Shown here in pieces: positions 51,058 to 60,693 of a DNA stretch of 64,000 bases. This DNA comes from JACCXG01 sp963717745. GTDB lineage: Bacteria; Acidobacteriota; Vicinamibacteria; Vicinamibacterales; 2-12-FULL-66-21. The notes below the pieces were generated by a model, which was not told where the DNA came from, did no database searches, and worked only from the letters and a program-made list of their open reading frames with translations. The DNA lies in the NCBI GenBank assembly GCA_963717745.1, contig CAVQXJ010000018.1, positions 62,001 through 126,000 of the forward strand, read 5' to 3'. A program made the translations under genes and the position numbers. Within the stretch, counting starts at the first letter, position 1; each line of letters begins with the position of its first letter.

Positions 51058-52660
51058 GAGCCCTGGTTTATTTCGCGGGTGCGGTTCTTCTCTCGGCCTC
51101 GCTCACGGCGCAGCAGCCGCCCGCGCCGCGGCCCGCGCCGCCTCCGGAGGGCTCGAGCGGCCTGACCCTCGCCCAGATCGAGAAGCCGTCCACCGGTTCG
51201 TGGCCGACCTACAACGGGGACTATTCGGGACGACGCTTCAGCAGCCTGACGAAGATCACGGCTGCCAACGTCAAGCATCTGAGCCTGGCCTGGATCTACG
51301 ATCTGCCGGCCCCGGGGACGATCAAAGCGACTCCGCTGCAGATTGGCGGCGTCCTGTATTTCACCACGCCGAATCACGTCTATGCGGTCGACGCGCGCAC
51401 CGCCCGCGAGCTCTGGCACTACACGTTCAGCAGGAGCCGCGGCGGGATCCAGATCGGCAATCGCGGCGTGGCGGTCCTCGGCAGCACGGTCTACTTCGTC
51501 ACCACCGACTGCAACCTGGTCGCGCTCGACATCAAGACCGGCGCGGAGAAATGGGCGAAGGAGTTCTGCTCGCTCGAGATGATGTATTACGGCTCGATCG
51601 CGCCGGTGGTCGTCAAGGACAAGCTGATTCTCGGACCGAGCGGAGACGATCTGGACGTGCCGGCCTATCTCGAAGCCCGCAGTCCGGAGAATGGCGACTT
51701 GATCTGGCGTTGGTACGTCACGCCGCAGAAGGAAGGGGAGCCCGGTCTCGATACCTGGCCCAACCTCGACATGGCGAAGCACGGCGGCGGCATGACGTGG
51801 CAGCCAATCACCTACGACCCGGAGCTGAACCACATCTACGTGACGACCGGCAATCCGCAGCCGGTGGTCGCGTTCAAGAACCGCGAGGGCGCCAACCTGT
51901 ACACCGCCTCGATCGTGGCGCTGAACGCCGACACCGGGAAGATGGTCTGGTACTTCCAGGCCTCGCCCCACGACACGCACGACTGGGACGCGACGCAGAC
52001 GGCGGTCGTGTTCGACGGGACGATCAACGGCCAGCCCCGCAAGCTGCTGGCGCAGGCGTCACGCAACGGCCAGTTCTTCCTGCTCGACCGGACGAACGGC
52101 AAAGCGGTGGTGTCCAGCGAATACATCAAGACCAACTGGATGCTCGACTACGACGCGAAGGGCCAGCCGATCCCGAATCCGGAGAAACGGCCGCAGATTG
52201 CCGGCGCGCTCGTGACGCCGAACCAGGGAGGCGCGACCAACTGGTTTCCGCCGAGCTTCAGCCCGCAGACAGGGCTCTTCTACGTGAACGCCACCCGGGC
52301 GTTCAGCGTGTGGTACATCTACGACGCCAGCGAGAATCCAATGGGCTGGGGGGGCACGGATCGCGGTGGGTACGCGGAACAGCCGCAGTTGAAAGCAATC
52401 GATTACAAGACCGGCAAGATCCGCTGGAGCATCCCTCGGTACGGGGAAACTCCGGCCTCCTGACCACGGCTGGTAACGTCCTGTTCAACGCGGCTGCCGC
52501 CGGCATCGGCGCCTACAACGCCACTACAGGTGAACCGCTCTGGAACGCACGCATTGGCAATAGCGTCACCAACGGACCGATCACGTACGAGCTCGATGGC
52601 TTGCAGTACGTGATCGCCGGTGCAGGTGGACGCCTGGTCGCGTTTGTATTGAATCAATGA
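51054..52660 (+). CDS. PQQ-dependent quinoprotein dehydrogenase, one frameshift
   Basis: The first 469 residues carry a signal peptide and the PQQ propeller: WPTYNGDYSGRRFSSLTKIT, IYDLPAPGTIKATPLQIGGV, then PHDTHDWDATQTAVVFDGTI. Near 52450 the frame changes; homology continues as SGLLTTAGNVLFNAAAAGIG and ITYELDGLQYVIAGAGGRL to a stop at 52660. The 4-bp overlap with the cytochrome gene indicates coupled expression. It probably oxidises an alcohol or aldehyde. Confidence 0.88.
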
Positions 52661-52708
52661 CCAAGGGCGACGTCATCGATCCGCCGAACGGTGGGGACGA
52701 GCGGTCGA

Positions 52709-52915
52709 CTAGGTAGAGGTCCGCCGCACGTTCTCGGCGCGGGGCCCCTTCGGTCCCTGGCCCACTTCGAACTCGACGCTATCGCCTTCGCGCAGATCGT
52801 TCAGCCCTTCGCCCTGCACCGCGCTCTGGTGAAAGAAGTACTCTTTCCCGCCAGCGTCCTTGATAAAACCAAAGCCTTTGTCCACTCGCAACGTTCGAAT
52901 CGTTCCGGTCATCAT
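52709..52915 (-). CDS. Cold-shock protein (CspA family)
   Basis: A 68-residue protein starting MMTGTIRTLRVDKGFGFIKD at 52915 (a start 24 bp upstream is also open). It has the two RNA-binding motifs KGFGFI and EYFFHQSAV of the CSD fold, and a C-terminal EVGQGPKGPRAENVRR. It acts as an RNA chaperone. It is convergent with the quinoprotein. The 253-bp region upstream (52940-53192) is a typical long leader area for csp genes, but no clear promoter or cold box was identified there. Confidence 0.92.
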   Translation of the reverse strand: MMTGTIRTLRVDKGFGFIKDAGGKEYFFHQSAVQGEGLNDLREGDSVEFEVGQGPKGPRAENVRRTST

Positions 52916-53192
52916 CCCCCCAGTTGTCTGGCCATCCATCTTGGCTTCGACGGCTCACCGTCAGCCCCGCGCCTGTCCAGCGGCGCGATTGCGCACGCCC
53001 GCACGTCCCTTTAGTATGGCACCGTTGCCGTCGCGCGAGCCAGCATGTTCGGAAAGACTCACAATCTGACCCCTCAGACGCTGAGTCGGCTGACGCCCGG
53101 GACCTTAGTCCATCCATCTGGGCCCCACCCGGTTGACGACGAGCCGCCTGAGGCCGCGGTGTATAGTCGCTCGACACACGGAGGACCTCGCG

Positions 53193-53888
53193 TTGCGGAT
53201 GTCGCTCGTAGACCTATTGCGCCTCAAATCGGCCCCAGTGGCGATTGCCTTCGTAGACGAGGCGCCCCCCGGAGTGCCGCACGTCTCCGCCGTGGAACCG
53301 GCCGGCTGCGGCTACTGGCGGCGGGCCGCCGCGGGAGAAGTGTTCTTCACCGTCGCCGACGATCACAAGAGTTGCCCGGTCGGGGCGCACACCCACAACG
53401 TGACGCTTTCTCCCGAGGAACAGCAGGCATTGATGGGGCTGGTCGAGACGATGGTCGGACTGGCGTACCTCAAGATGGAGGATGTCCCGCAGATTCCGAC
53501 GCGCAAGACGCCGCTGCGCGTGGCCGTCTACGCGCCGCTCGCCACCGCGCCGGTACCGGCGGATGTGGTGCTGGTCCGCGGGAACGCACGGCAATTGATG
53601 CTGCTGGCCGAGGCGGCCCAGGCGGCGGGCGTTGCCGGGACTGGCGCCACCATGGGCAGGCCGACCTGCGGTGTGTTGCCGGAGGCGATCAACTCGGGGC
53701 GCACCGCCGCCAGTTTCGGCTGCGTCGGTAATCGCGTCTACACCGGCGCGGACGAGACCGAGGCCTACTTCGCCATCCCCGGCGCCCAGCTCGACGCCGT
53801 CGAAGCGAGCCTGGCGACCATTGTCCGCGCCAATCAGGAGCTGGAGAAATTCCACCGCAGCCGCGCCGCCGCGCTGCCGACGGCGTAG
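53193..53888 (+). CDS. DUF169 domain protein
   Basis: A 231-residue protein with the DUF169 pattern: LKSAPVAIAFVDEAPPGVPH, then YWRRAAAGEVFFTVADDHKS and CPVGAHTHNVTL. PVPADVVLVRGNARQLMLLA and PTCGVLPEAINSGRTAASFG follow, and GNRVYTGADETEAYFAIPG is near the end. The first Cys cluster hints at metal or cluster binding, and the domain occurs near archaeal and bacterial Fe-S proteins. GGAGG at 53180-53184 fits a TTG start at 53193 better than the ATG at 53199; both remain possible. Its function is unknown. Confidence 0.8.
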   Translation: MRMSLVDLLRLKSAPVAIAFVDEAPPGVPHVSAVEPAGCGYWRRAAAGEVFFTVADDHKSCPVGAHTHNVTLSPEEQQALMGLVETMVGLAYLKMEDVPQIPTRKTPLRVAVYAPLATAPVPADVVLVRGNARQLMLLAEAAQAAGVAGTGATMGRPTCGVLPEAINSGRTAASFGCVGNRVYTGADETEAYFAIPGAQLDAVEASLATIVRANQELEKFHRSRAAALPTA

Positions 53889-53917
53889 GGCGGCGGGAAA
53901 TTGGGACGCCTGCCGGA

Positions 53918-53947
53918 TTGCACGTGTGTTCAATCCAGCCGTACAAT
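53918..53947 (+). promoter_or_regulatory. Sigma70-like promoter for the dienelactone hydrolase gene
   Basis: -35 TTGCAC, 18-bp spacer and -10 TACAAT. The spacer contains GTTCAATCCAG, also found in the promoter at 60591. The distance to the ATG is 46 bases. Shared spacer sequence suggests a common regulator. Confidence 0.55.
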
Positions 53948-53993
53948 CTCGCCGTACCGCCTTCGACCGGCGGCGGTTTCAGGAGGACCGACG

Positions 53994-54881
53994 ATGGAAC
54001 GCAAGACCGCTCACGACTTCGACCAGGACCTGCTCATTCTGTTCGACGCCTACGTGCATGGCGCGCTCGACCGGCGCGGCTTTCTCGATAAGGCCGCCAA
54101 GTACGCAGTGGGCGGCGTGACCGCCGCGATGCTGCTCGATCAGCTCAGCCCGAAGTTCGTGGCGGCGCAGGTGGTCAAGCCCGAGGACCCGCGGATCAAG
54201 ACGCAATACGTGGAGTACGACTCACCGAAGGGCTACGGCAAGATGCGCGGCTACCTGGCGCAGCCGGCCAAGCCCGCGGGCAAGCTGCCGGCGGTGCTGG
54301 TCATTCACGAGAACCGCGGGTTGAACCCGCATATCGAGGACATCGCCCGCCGGCTGGCGCTCGACAACTTCGTGGCGTTCGCGCCGGATGCGCTGTTCCC
54401 GCTCGGCGGCTATCCCGGCGACGAAGACAAGGCCCGTGAGGTCTTCCCCAAGCTCGATCAGGCAAAGACCCGCGAGGATTTCGTGGCGGCCACCGGCTGG
54501 CTCAAGGCCCGGCCGGAAACCAACGGCAAGATCGGCGCGGTCGGCTTCTGTTACGGCGGCGGCATGGTCAACTTCCTGGCGACCCGCGTGCCGGATCTGG
54601 CGGCCGGCGTGGCGTTCTATGGCAGCTCGCCGAACGTCGAGGACGTGCCGAAGATCAAGGCGGCCCTGGTGATTCAGTCCGCCGAAGTCGACGAGCGCAT
54701 CAACGCCAGCTGGCCGGCGTACGAGACCGCGCTGAAGGCGGCCAACGTGCGCTACGAGCGCCATCTGTATCCCGGCGCGCAGCACGGGTTCAACAACGAC
54801 ACCACGCCGCGCTTCGATGCGGCCGCGGCCAAGCTCGCGTGGGAGCGGACGCTCGCGCACTTCAACAAGCATCTGCGCTAG
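53994..54881 (+). CDS. Dienelactone hydrolase family protein, exported
   Basis: A 295-residue alpha/beta hydrolase. The first 60 residues contain DRRGFLDKAAKYAVGGVTAA, a Tat-like signal without an obvious long hydrophobic core. The hydrolase fold follows: LPAVLVIHENRGLNPHIEDI, VGFCYGGGMVNFLA (nucleophile Cys in GxCxGG), then the acid and YPGAQHGFNND with the catalytic His. Members open lactone rings such as dienelactone. Strong AGGAGG precedes the ATG. A TetR regulator gene follows 8 bp later, in the same direction. Confidence 0.9.
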   Translation: MERKTAHDFDQDLLILFDAYVHGALDRRGFLDKAAKYAVGGVTAAMLLDQLSPKFVAAQVVKPEDPRIKTQYVEYDSPKGYGKMRGYLAQPAKPAGKLPAVLVIHENRGLNPHIEDIARRLALDNFVAFAPDALFPLGGYPGDEDKAREVFPKLDQAKTREDFVAATGWLKARPETNGKIGAVGFCYGGGMVNFLATRVPDLAAGVAFYGSSPNVEDVPKIKAALVIQSAEVDERINASWPAYETALKAANVRYERHLYPGAQHGFNNDTTPRFDAAAAKLAWERTLAHFNKHLR

Positions 54882-54889
54882 CCGGCTGA

Positions 54890-55615
54890 ATGCGCTCCGT
54901 GCCAACCCCGCCCCGTCTGGCGCCCGGCGGGGTACCGCCTGAACGCCCCGGCTCCGAGACCCGCGAACAGCTCCTCGGGGCGGCCGAGCGGTTGTTCGCG
55001 GAGCGCGGGTTCGCCGGCGTCTCAGTGCGCATGATCGCCGGCGAGGCCGGCGTGAACTGGTCGCTGGTGGGCTATCACTTCCGCGGCAAGGACGGACTGC
55101 TGGCCGAGGTCTACCGGCGCCACTGCACCACGCTGAACGCTGAGCGTCTGCGGCTCCTGGCTGAAGCCCGGCATGCCGGCCTGCGGCTCGAGTCGGTCAT
55201 CGACGCGTTCGTCCGGCCGGCCCTCGCCGAGATCCAGAGTGCCGACCCCCGGAATCGGTCCTCGCGCCTCCGTGCCATGCTGGCCGCCGAGGACGCGCCG
55301 CTGTTCACGCAGCTCGTGGCCGACAACTTCGACCAGTCCAGCCGCACCTTCGTGGCGGCGTTCCGCGAGTGCCTGCCGGATCTGTCGCCGGACGAGGTCC
55401 TCTGGCGGTTCCATTTCATGCTGGGGACGATCTACTACTCGGCCAGCAGCCCCCAGCGCATCAAGGCGTTCTCGCGGGGGCGGTGCGATCCCGGCGAGGT
55501 CGAGGCCACCGTTCGGCATCTCGTTCCGTTCCTGGCGGCCGCCTTCCGCTCGGCGCCGCTCACCCCGACGCGCGGGCGCCGCCGCGCCGCCAAGGCGAAG
55601 CGAAAAGCGCGCTGA
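54890..55615 (+). CDS. TetR/AcrR family transcriptional regulator
   Basis: A 241-residue regulator. The N-terminal helix-turn-helix is RLFAERGFAGVSVRMIAGEA followed by VNWSLVGYHFRGKDGL, the TetR signature with YHF. The C-terminal domain (LESVIDAFVRPALAEI, RFHFMLGTIYYSASS) is the CecR/TetR_C type for small ligands. It ends in a basic tail (RRRAAKAKRKAR). It is downstream of the hydrolase and probably regulates nearby genes; the ligand is unknown. Confidence 0.9.
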   Translation: MRSVPTPPRLAPGGVPPERPGSETREQLLGAAERLFAERGFAGVSVRMIAGEAGVNWSLVGYHFRGKDGLLAEVYRRHCTTLNAERLRLLAEARHAGLRLESVIDAFVRPALAEIQSADPRNRSSRLRAMLAAEDAPLFTQLVADNFDQSSRTFVAAFRECLPDLSPDEVLWRFHFMLGTIYYSASSPQRIKAFSRGRCDPGEVEATVRHLVPFLAAAFRSAPLTPTRGRRRAAKAKRKAR

Positions 55616-55639
55616 CGCCTGATTACGGAGAGCATCAAC

Positions 55640-56785
55640 ATGAGGCACATGCGTCGCGTCCCCGCAATGCTGGGTCTGGCCTTCGTACTGGCGGTCTCGG
55701 CTTCAGGAGCCGCGCGACAGAATGCGAAGCCGCCGGCCCAGAAAGCGATCACCCCGGCCGACGCTACCGCGCGCATCGTTGCGGCGGCTCAGGCACTGGT
55801 GTCGACCCTGGACGAGGCCGGACGGGCGAAAGTGCAGTTCCCGTTCGAGGGGCCCCAGAAGACGCGGTGGTCCAACCTGCCGACCGGTATCTTCGAGCGC
55901 CAGGGCCTTCGGATGGGGGACCTGACGCCGCCGCAGCGCGCGGCGTTGACCGGCCTCTTGCAGGCGGCATTGAGCGCCGACGGATACCGCAAGGTGACCG
56001 AGATCATCCAGGCCGAAGAAGTCCTGCGCGCCGGCAGCCAGGGCGGGGCGCCGCGCGGTGGCGGGCCCGCCGGTGGGGGACCGGGCGGTGCGGGGCCTGC
56101 TGGTCCAGGGCAGGGCGGACCGCCGCCCGGCGGCGGCGGACGTGGCCGCGGCCTGATCTTCGGCGAAGCCGAGTACTACCTCGCCTTCCTCGGGACGCCG
56201 TCGACGACGACGCCGTGGATGCTGCAGTTCGGCGGACATCATCTGGCGATCAACCTGACGCTGGGCGGCAGCCAGGCGAGCATGACGCCGAGCCTGCCGG
56301 CCGCGCAGCCGGCGATCTTCACCATCGAAGGCCGGGAGATCCGCCCATTGGGGCGTGAGAACGACAAGGCGTTCGCACTGATGAATGCGCTCGACGAGAA
56401 GCAGCGAGGGCAGGCCATGCTCAGCTCGCGTGTCGCGGATCTCGTGCTCGGGCCGGGGCAGGATGGCCGCGTCATCCAGCCCGAAGGCCTTCGCGCCTCG
56501 GCCTTGTCGCCGGCGCAGCAGGACATGCTGCTCGGCCTCGTGCACGAATGGGCCGGCATCATGGCCGACGGGTTCGCCGGGCCACGGATGGCCGAGATTC
56601 GCGCCAACCTGCCACAGACCTGGTTTGCCTGGAGTGGACCGACCACCAATGGCAGCGTCGCGTATTTCCGGATTCAGGGGCCGACGCTCGTGATCGAATA
56701 CGCGCCGCAGAAGACCATCGATCACATTCACACCATCTACCGGGATCCGACCAACGACTACGGTGCGAAGTTCGCCGCGAAGTAG
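55640..56785 (+). CDS. DUF3500 domain secreted protein
   Basis: A 381-residue protein with a signal peptide (AMLGLAFVLAVSASGAA). The DUF3500 fold appears as RAKVQFPFEGPQKTRWSNLP and LRMGDLTPPQRAALTGLLQA; it resumes with GEAEYYLAFLGTPSTTTPWM and ITQ-like FGGHHLAINLTLGG. TNGSVAYFRIQGPTLVIEYA and HIHTIYRDPTNDYG are at the end. A Gly/Pro/Arg-rich insert separates the halves. The domain is widespread, without known function. The stop overlaps the next start by 23 bp. Confidence 0.85.
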   Translation: MRHMRRVPAMLGLAFVLAVSASGAARQNAKPPAQKAITPADATARIVAAAQALVSTLDEAGRAKVQFPFEGPQKTRWSNLPTGIFERQGLRMGDLTPPQRAALTGLLQAALSADGYRKVTEIIQAEEVLRAGSQGGAPRGGGPAGGGPGGAGPAGPGQGGPPPGGGGRGRGLIFGEAEYYLAFLGTPSTTTPWMLQFGGHHLAINLTLGGSQASMTPSLPAAQPAIFTIEGREIRPLGRENDKAFALMNALDEKQRGQAMLSSRVADLVLGPGQDGRVIQPEGLRASALSPAQQDMLLGLVHEWAGIMADGFAGPRMAEIRANLPQTWFAWSGPTTNGSVAYFRIQGPTLVIEYAPQKTIDHIHTIYRDPTNDYGAKFAAK

Positions 56786-57428
56786 CTGGCTCGGCGCGCT
56801 CGCGCTCGTCCTCGTTGCGGGAGGCTGGTCGTCTGCGCACCGGCGAGACGAGTATCTGCAGGCGGCGCGCCTGGCCATCGATCCCGACCGGGTGCAGATC
56901 GAGCTGGACCTCACACCGGGGATCGCGGTCGCCGAGAGTGTGCTGGCGGAGGTTGACCTCGATCGGAACCGATCGATCTCCGCCGGCGAGGCCGGAGCGT
57001 ATTGTGCTCGCCTGTTGAGCGCAATGGCGGTCGATGTGGACGGCCGGCCGCTGGTCCTGGCGCTCACCGGCAGCACGTTTCCGGACGCCGGCGCAATGAT
57101 GACCGGCGAAGGTACGATGCGCCTTCAGGCCGTCGCGGCGATGCCGCGCCTCTCCGGCGGCACGCATCATCTGCGTTACCGGAACAGCCACCGGTCCGAC
57201 ATCGCCGTGTACCTGGTCAACGCGCTGGTTCCCGCCAGCGATCGCGTGGCGGTGGCGTCTCAGCGGCGCGATGTCGATCAGCGCGACGTGACCATCGAGT
57301 ACACGCTGAGGGCCGAGGCGGCGACGAGGGTTCGTGGAGGGCTGATGGTGGCGATCGCCGGCACACTGATCTGGATCACGACACTGTGGCGGCGCCGCCG
57401 GCGCGAGCCATCCCCAGCCGCTCGGTGA
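56763..57428 (+). CDS. Hypothetical exported protein with EF-hand-like motif
   Basis: A 221-residue protein starting at a GTG inside the end of the DUF3500 gene. There is a signal peptide (WLGALALVLVAGGWSSA) and DLDRNRSISAGEAGAYCARL, an EF-hand-like calcium loop. A C-terminal transmembrane helix (GGLMVAIAGTLIWITTLW) precedes a basic tail. This looks like the N-terminal soluble part of HupE-type proteins, but without the permease helices. Its overlap with DUF3500 and the next gene suggests an operon. Its role is unknown. Confidence 0.65.
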   Translation: MRSSPRSSWLGALALVLVAGGWSSAHRRDEYLQAARLAIDPDRVQIELDLTPGIAVAESVLAEVDLDRNRSISAGEAGAYCARLLSAMAVDVDGRPLVLALTGSTFPDAGAMMTGEGTMRLQAVAAMPRLSGGTHHLRYRNSHRSDIAVYLVNALVPASDRVAVASQRRDVDQRDVTIEYTLRAEAATRVRGGLMVAIAGTLIWITTLWRRRRREPSPAAR

Positions 57429-58264
57429 TCGGCGCTGACCGGATGAAACAGGTGTGGGTGGCGGCCGTGCTGGCTTTCGTCCCGATCGTCGCGCTGCTGC
57501 TGATCTGGGCGGGCCAACGTCGGCTGATCTATTTCCCCGACCCGAATGTCCCGGATCCGGGCGCTGCCAACCTGTCGCCAATCGAGCCGGTGAAAATTCC
57601 GGCAGAGGGCGGAGGCACGCTCCGTGGCTGGTATCTGCCGAGCCCGACCGCCGCCTCTTTCACGGTAGTCGTCTTCAACGGCAACGCCGGTAACCGGGCG
57701 TACCGGGCGCCGCTTGGTGCGTCACTGCGAAAGCTTGGGCTCAATGTCCTGCTGTTCGACTACCGCGGGTTTGGCGGGAACGCCGGGATCCCCACGGAGA
57801 CCGGCCTCGCGGCGGATGCTCGTGCGGCCCGTGCTTACCTGCTGGCGAGGCGGGACGTTCCGGCCGGCGGTCTGGTCTACTTCGGTGAGTCTCTCGGAGC
57901 CGCCGTTGCCACGGCTCTCGCCGCGGAGCACGCGCCGGCGGCGCTGATTCTCCGCTCCCCCTTCACCTCGATGGTCGAGGTGGGGCAGTTCCATTACCCG
58001 GTGCTACCGGTGCGCTGGCTGCTCCGGGACCGGTTTGCGTCGATCGATTCGATAGCGACGGTTCGATCGCCCGTGCTGATCGTCGCCGGAGACCGCGACA
58101 GCATCGTGCCGTTCGAGCAAAGCCGGCGGCTCTATGACGCGGTGGTGACCCCGAAACAGCTGGTGGTCGTTCAGGGAGCGGATCACAACGACCTCTCGCT
58201 CCTGAATGGTGAGCAGATGATCGACGCGATCGCCTCGTTCCTGGCGCGTGTGGCCAGGCCATGA
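57425..58264 (+). CDS. Membrane-anchored alpha/beta hydrolase (S33/BAAT-like)
   Basis: A 279-residue protein; the GTG at 57425 overlaps the previous stop as GTGA, although an ATG at 57443 is also possible. The N-terminus is a single helix (VWVAAVLAFVPIVALLLIWA). The hydrolase follows: TVVVFNGNAGNRAYRAPLGA, VYFGESLGAAVATALA (nucleophile Ser in GxSxG), AGDRDSIVPFEQSRRLYD and VQGADHNDLSLLNG with the catalytic His. It resembles YqkD/BEM46-like proteins. Its substrate is unknown. Only 4 bp separate it from the convergent kinase gene. Confidence 0.85.
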   Translation: MIGADRMKQVWVAAVLAFVPIVALLLIWAGQRRLIYFPDPNVPDPGAANLSPIEPVKIPAEGGGTLRGWYLPSPTAASFTVVVFNGNAGNRAYRAPLGASLRKLGLNVLLFDYRGFGGNAGIPTETGLAADARAARAYLLARRDVPAGGLVYFGESLGAAVATALAAEHAPAALILRSPFTSMVEVGQFHYPVLPVRWLLRDRFASIDSIATVRSPVLIVAGDRDSIVPFEQSRRLYDAVVTPKQLVVVQGADHNDLSLLNGEQMIDAIASFLARVARP

Positions 58265-58268
58265 TTCC

Positions 58269-60470
58269 CTATTCTTCCGCCGGCGCCGCGAGTCTGGTGG
58301 CGCGCGCGAGGGCCGCTTCAAGCGTCCCCTTCTTCAAGGGCTTGCTCAGGTAATCATCCATCCCGGCCGCCAGACATTCCTGGCGGTCCTCTTCGAACGC
58401 GTTCGCGGTGAGCGCCACGATTCTCGGCCGGCGTTCGGCGGACTGTTCGGCGACGATCTGACGCGCGGCACCGAGGCCATCCAGTTCCGGCATCTGCAGG
58501 TCCATGAAGACGAGGTCGTAGGGGACCCGGCGCACGGCCTCGACCGCCTCGACGCCGTTGGCGACGATGTCCGCGTGATAGCCCAGCCGTGCGAGCATCG
58601 CCGCGGCCACTCTCTGATTCACGAGGTTGTCTTCGGCCAGCAGAATCCGGAGCGGGTGCCGCTCCGCCATCTGCGGATCGGGCGGATGCTCGATGGGCAC
58701 GCGTACCGGCGACTCCGTACCCAGCACGTCGATCATCGCGTCGTACAGGCGCGACGATCGGACCGGTTTGGTGAGCGAGGCCGCGAACATCCCCGAGGTG
58801 TCCGCGTCCCGACGGCCGAGCGGCGAGAGCAGGATCAAGGGCGGCGGGTCGGGTGCGAGTGTCGTGCGAATCCTGGCGGCAAGCGCCAGCCCGTCCATCT
58901 CCGCCGTCTGAAGGTCGAGAATGACGAGATCGAACCGGCGTCCCTTGCCGATCATCGTCAGCGCCTCCGGACCTGACATCGCCCCTTCGGCGACGAAGCC
59001 CCAGGCCTCGGTCTGCTTCTGGAGCGCCTCCCGGGTCGCGGCGTGGTCGATGACGATGAGGATGCGGCGTCCCCGCACCTGGAGCTCGGCGCCCGCGGAC
59101 GCCCGATCGCGGCGCGACACCAGGGTCGGCCGCGCCGTCGCCGGCCCGGCGGCAGCCTTGATGACGAACGAGAAACGAGCGCCCTTTCCCACCTCGCTCT
59201 CGACCCAGATCCGGCCGCCGAGGAGCTCGCTCAGTCGTTTGCTGATCGCGAGCCCGAGCCCGGTCCCGCCGTACTTCCGCGTCGTCGAGGCGTCGACCTG
59301 GCTGAACGAGTCGAACACCCGACCGAGGCGATCAATGGGAATGCCGATGCCCGTATCCTGAACCGCGAACTGGACGTCGAACGCGTCCGAGCCTTCCCGG
59401 CGGGTGGCGGAGACGGACACCGCGACCTCGCCGGCCTCCGTGAACTTGACCGCGTTCCCGAGGAGGTTGACCAGGATCTGTCGCACGCGCGTGGGGTCGC
59501 TCACGAGCACGCCGGGGACGTCGGGGTCGATCTGGGACCTGAGATTGAGGCCCTTGGCAAACGCCTGGGGCGCGACGAGATCGACCGCGTCCTCCAGGCA
59601 ATCGCGGAGATCGAATGGCACCGACTCCAGCTCCAGCTTGCCGGCGTCAATCTTGGAGAAGTCGAGAATCTCGTTGATGATCGACAGCAGCCCGTCACCG
59701 CTGGCCCGAATCGTTTCGACATAGCCGCGCTGCTCGGTGGTCAGCGGCGTGTCGAGCAGGAGGCTGGTCATGCCGAGGACGCCGTTCATCGGCGTTCGGA
59801 TCTCGTGGCTCATGCTCGCGAGAAAGGTGGTCTTGGCGTGGCCCGCGGCCTCGGCGACGGCCTTGGCGGATTCGAGACGCCGGTTGGCATCGCGCATGTC
59901 GTCGCGCAGCCGGCTCACGTAGCCGCCCATCACCGCGAACCAGGGCAAGGTGACCGCCAGCACGATCAACACCAGAATCTCGTCGGACAGTCCGACGGTC
60001 TCCCGCTTGAACTGGAACAGGCAGACGACCAGCACGGCGTAGGCGAGAATCGCCGTCATCGCCGTCCGCAGCAACTGCCGGGTGTTCAGTTTGAAGACGC
60101 CGAACAGGAACGCGATCAGGAACACGACCAGCAGCGCGCCGCGGGCCCGGTCGGCGTAGTACATGATGTAGGTCATGCTGACGATCGCGCAGCCCTGCTG
60201 CAGCGCCGTCAGGCTGGGATCGCGGAATCTGAGGTTGAGCCCGCTCCGCAACACGCCGTAGAACACCGCCAGCCAGAACAGGATCAGCGCCGTGCCCCGT
60301 ACTAACCCGGTCCGTTCCAGCCCCCCGGACCAGTAGGCGACACTCAGCAGCGCGATCACCATCAGCGAGGTGCCGGCCCCCATCAGGTAGCGACGGATTC
60401 GCAGCGCCTGTCGGGCGTCCTGTTCCGGATCGAGCGCGATCAGGTCGATGAGACCCTTCCAGGTCCCCAT
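58269..60470 (-). CDS. Hybrid sensor histidine kinase with two receiver domains
   Basis: A 733-residue protein. The first 180 residues form about six membrane helices. A histidine phosphoacceptor domain follows with His222 (FLASMSHEIRTPMNG), then the ATPase (VNLLGNAVKFTEAGE, DTGIGIPIDRLGRVFD, GTGLGLAISKRLSEL). Two receivers come next. The first is degenerate at the acidic pocket (ILIVIDHAATREA instead of DD). The second is normal (ILLAEDNLVNQ, DLVFMDLQMPELDG, DDYLSKPL). The last domain should receive phosphate; the output is unclear. No cognate regulator is adjacent. Confidence 0.92.
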   Translation of the reverse strand: MGTWKGLIDLIALDPEQDARQALRIRRYLMGAGTSLMVIALLSVAYWSGGLERTGLVRGTALILFWLAVFYGVLRSGLNLRFRDPSLTALQQGCAIVSMTYIMYYADRARGALLVVFLIAFLFGVFKLNTRQLLRTAMTAILAYAVLVVCLFQFKRETVGLSDEILVLIVLAVTLPWFAVMGGYVSRLRDDMRDANRRLESAKAVAEAAGHAKTTFLASMSHEIRTPMNGVLGMTSLLLDTPLTTEQRGYVETIRASGDGLLSIINEILDFSKIDAGKLELESVPFDLRDCLEDAVDLVAPQAFAKGLNLRSQIDPDVPGVLVSDPTRVRQILVNLLGNAVKFTEAGEVAVSVSATRREGSDAFDVQFAVQDTGIGIPIDRLGRVFDSFSQVDASTTRKYGGTGLGLAISKRLSELLGGRIWVESEVGKGARFSFVIKAAAGPATARPTLVSRRDRASAGAELQVRGRRILIVIDHAATREALQKQTEAWGFVAEGAMSGPEALTMIGKGRRFDLVILDLQTAEMDGLALAARIRTTLAPDPPPLILLSPLGRRDADTSGMFAASLTKPVRSSRLYDAMIDVLGTESPVRVPIEHPPDPQMAERHPLRILLAEDNLVNQRVAAAMLARLGYHADIVANGVEAVEAVRRVPYDLVFMDLQMPELDGLGAARQIVAEQSAERRPRIVALTANAFEEDRQECLAAGMDDYLSKPLKKGTLEAALARATRLAAPAEE

Positions 60471-60590
60471 GCTCCAGCCTCCGTCGACTGCCGCCGGGAG
60501 GTTCCCGGCGAAGCTCTGAGGATATCCCGCCTCCGACCTCCCGAGCGCGTGCCCGGCGCCCGGCTCGGCTCAGCCGGTCGCGAGGTGGAA

Positions 60591-60620
60591 TTGCACAGTC
60601 GTTCAATCCAGGTGTATGAT
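60591..60620 (+). promoter_or_regulatory. Sigma70-like promoter upstream of the TonB receptor fragment
   Basis: TTGCAC, an 18-bp spacer containing GTTCAATCCAG, and TATGAT. It matches the promoter at 53918 in box sequence and spacer. Transcription would be toward the TonB receptor gene. Confidence 0.55.
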
Positions 60621-60693
60621 TCCCGCCGCCGGGTCCATCCGGACCGTCGCGGCACCTCCGGTCCAACGCCTCGCGAGGGGTTGATCCAGGCCA

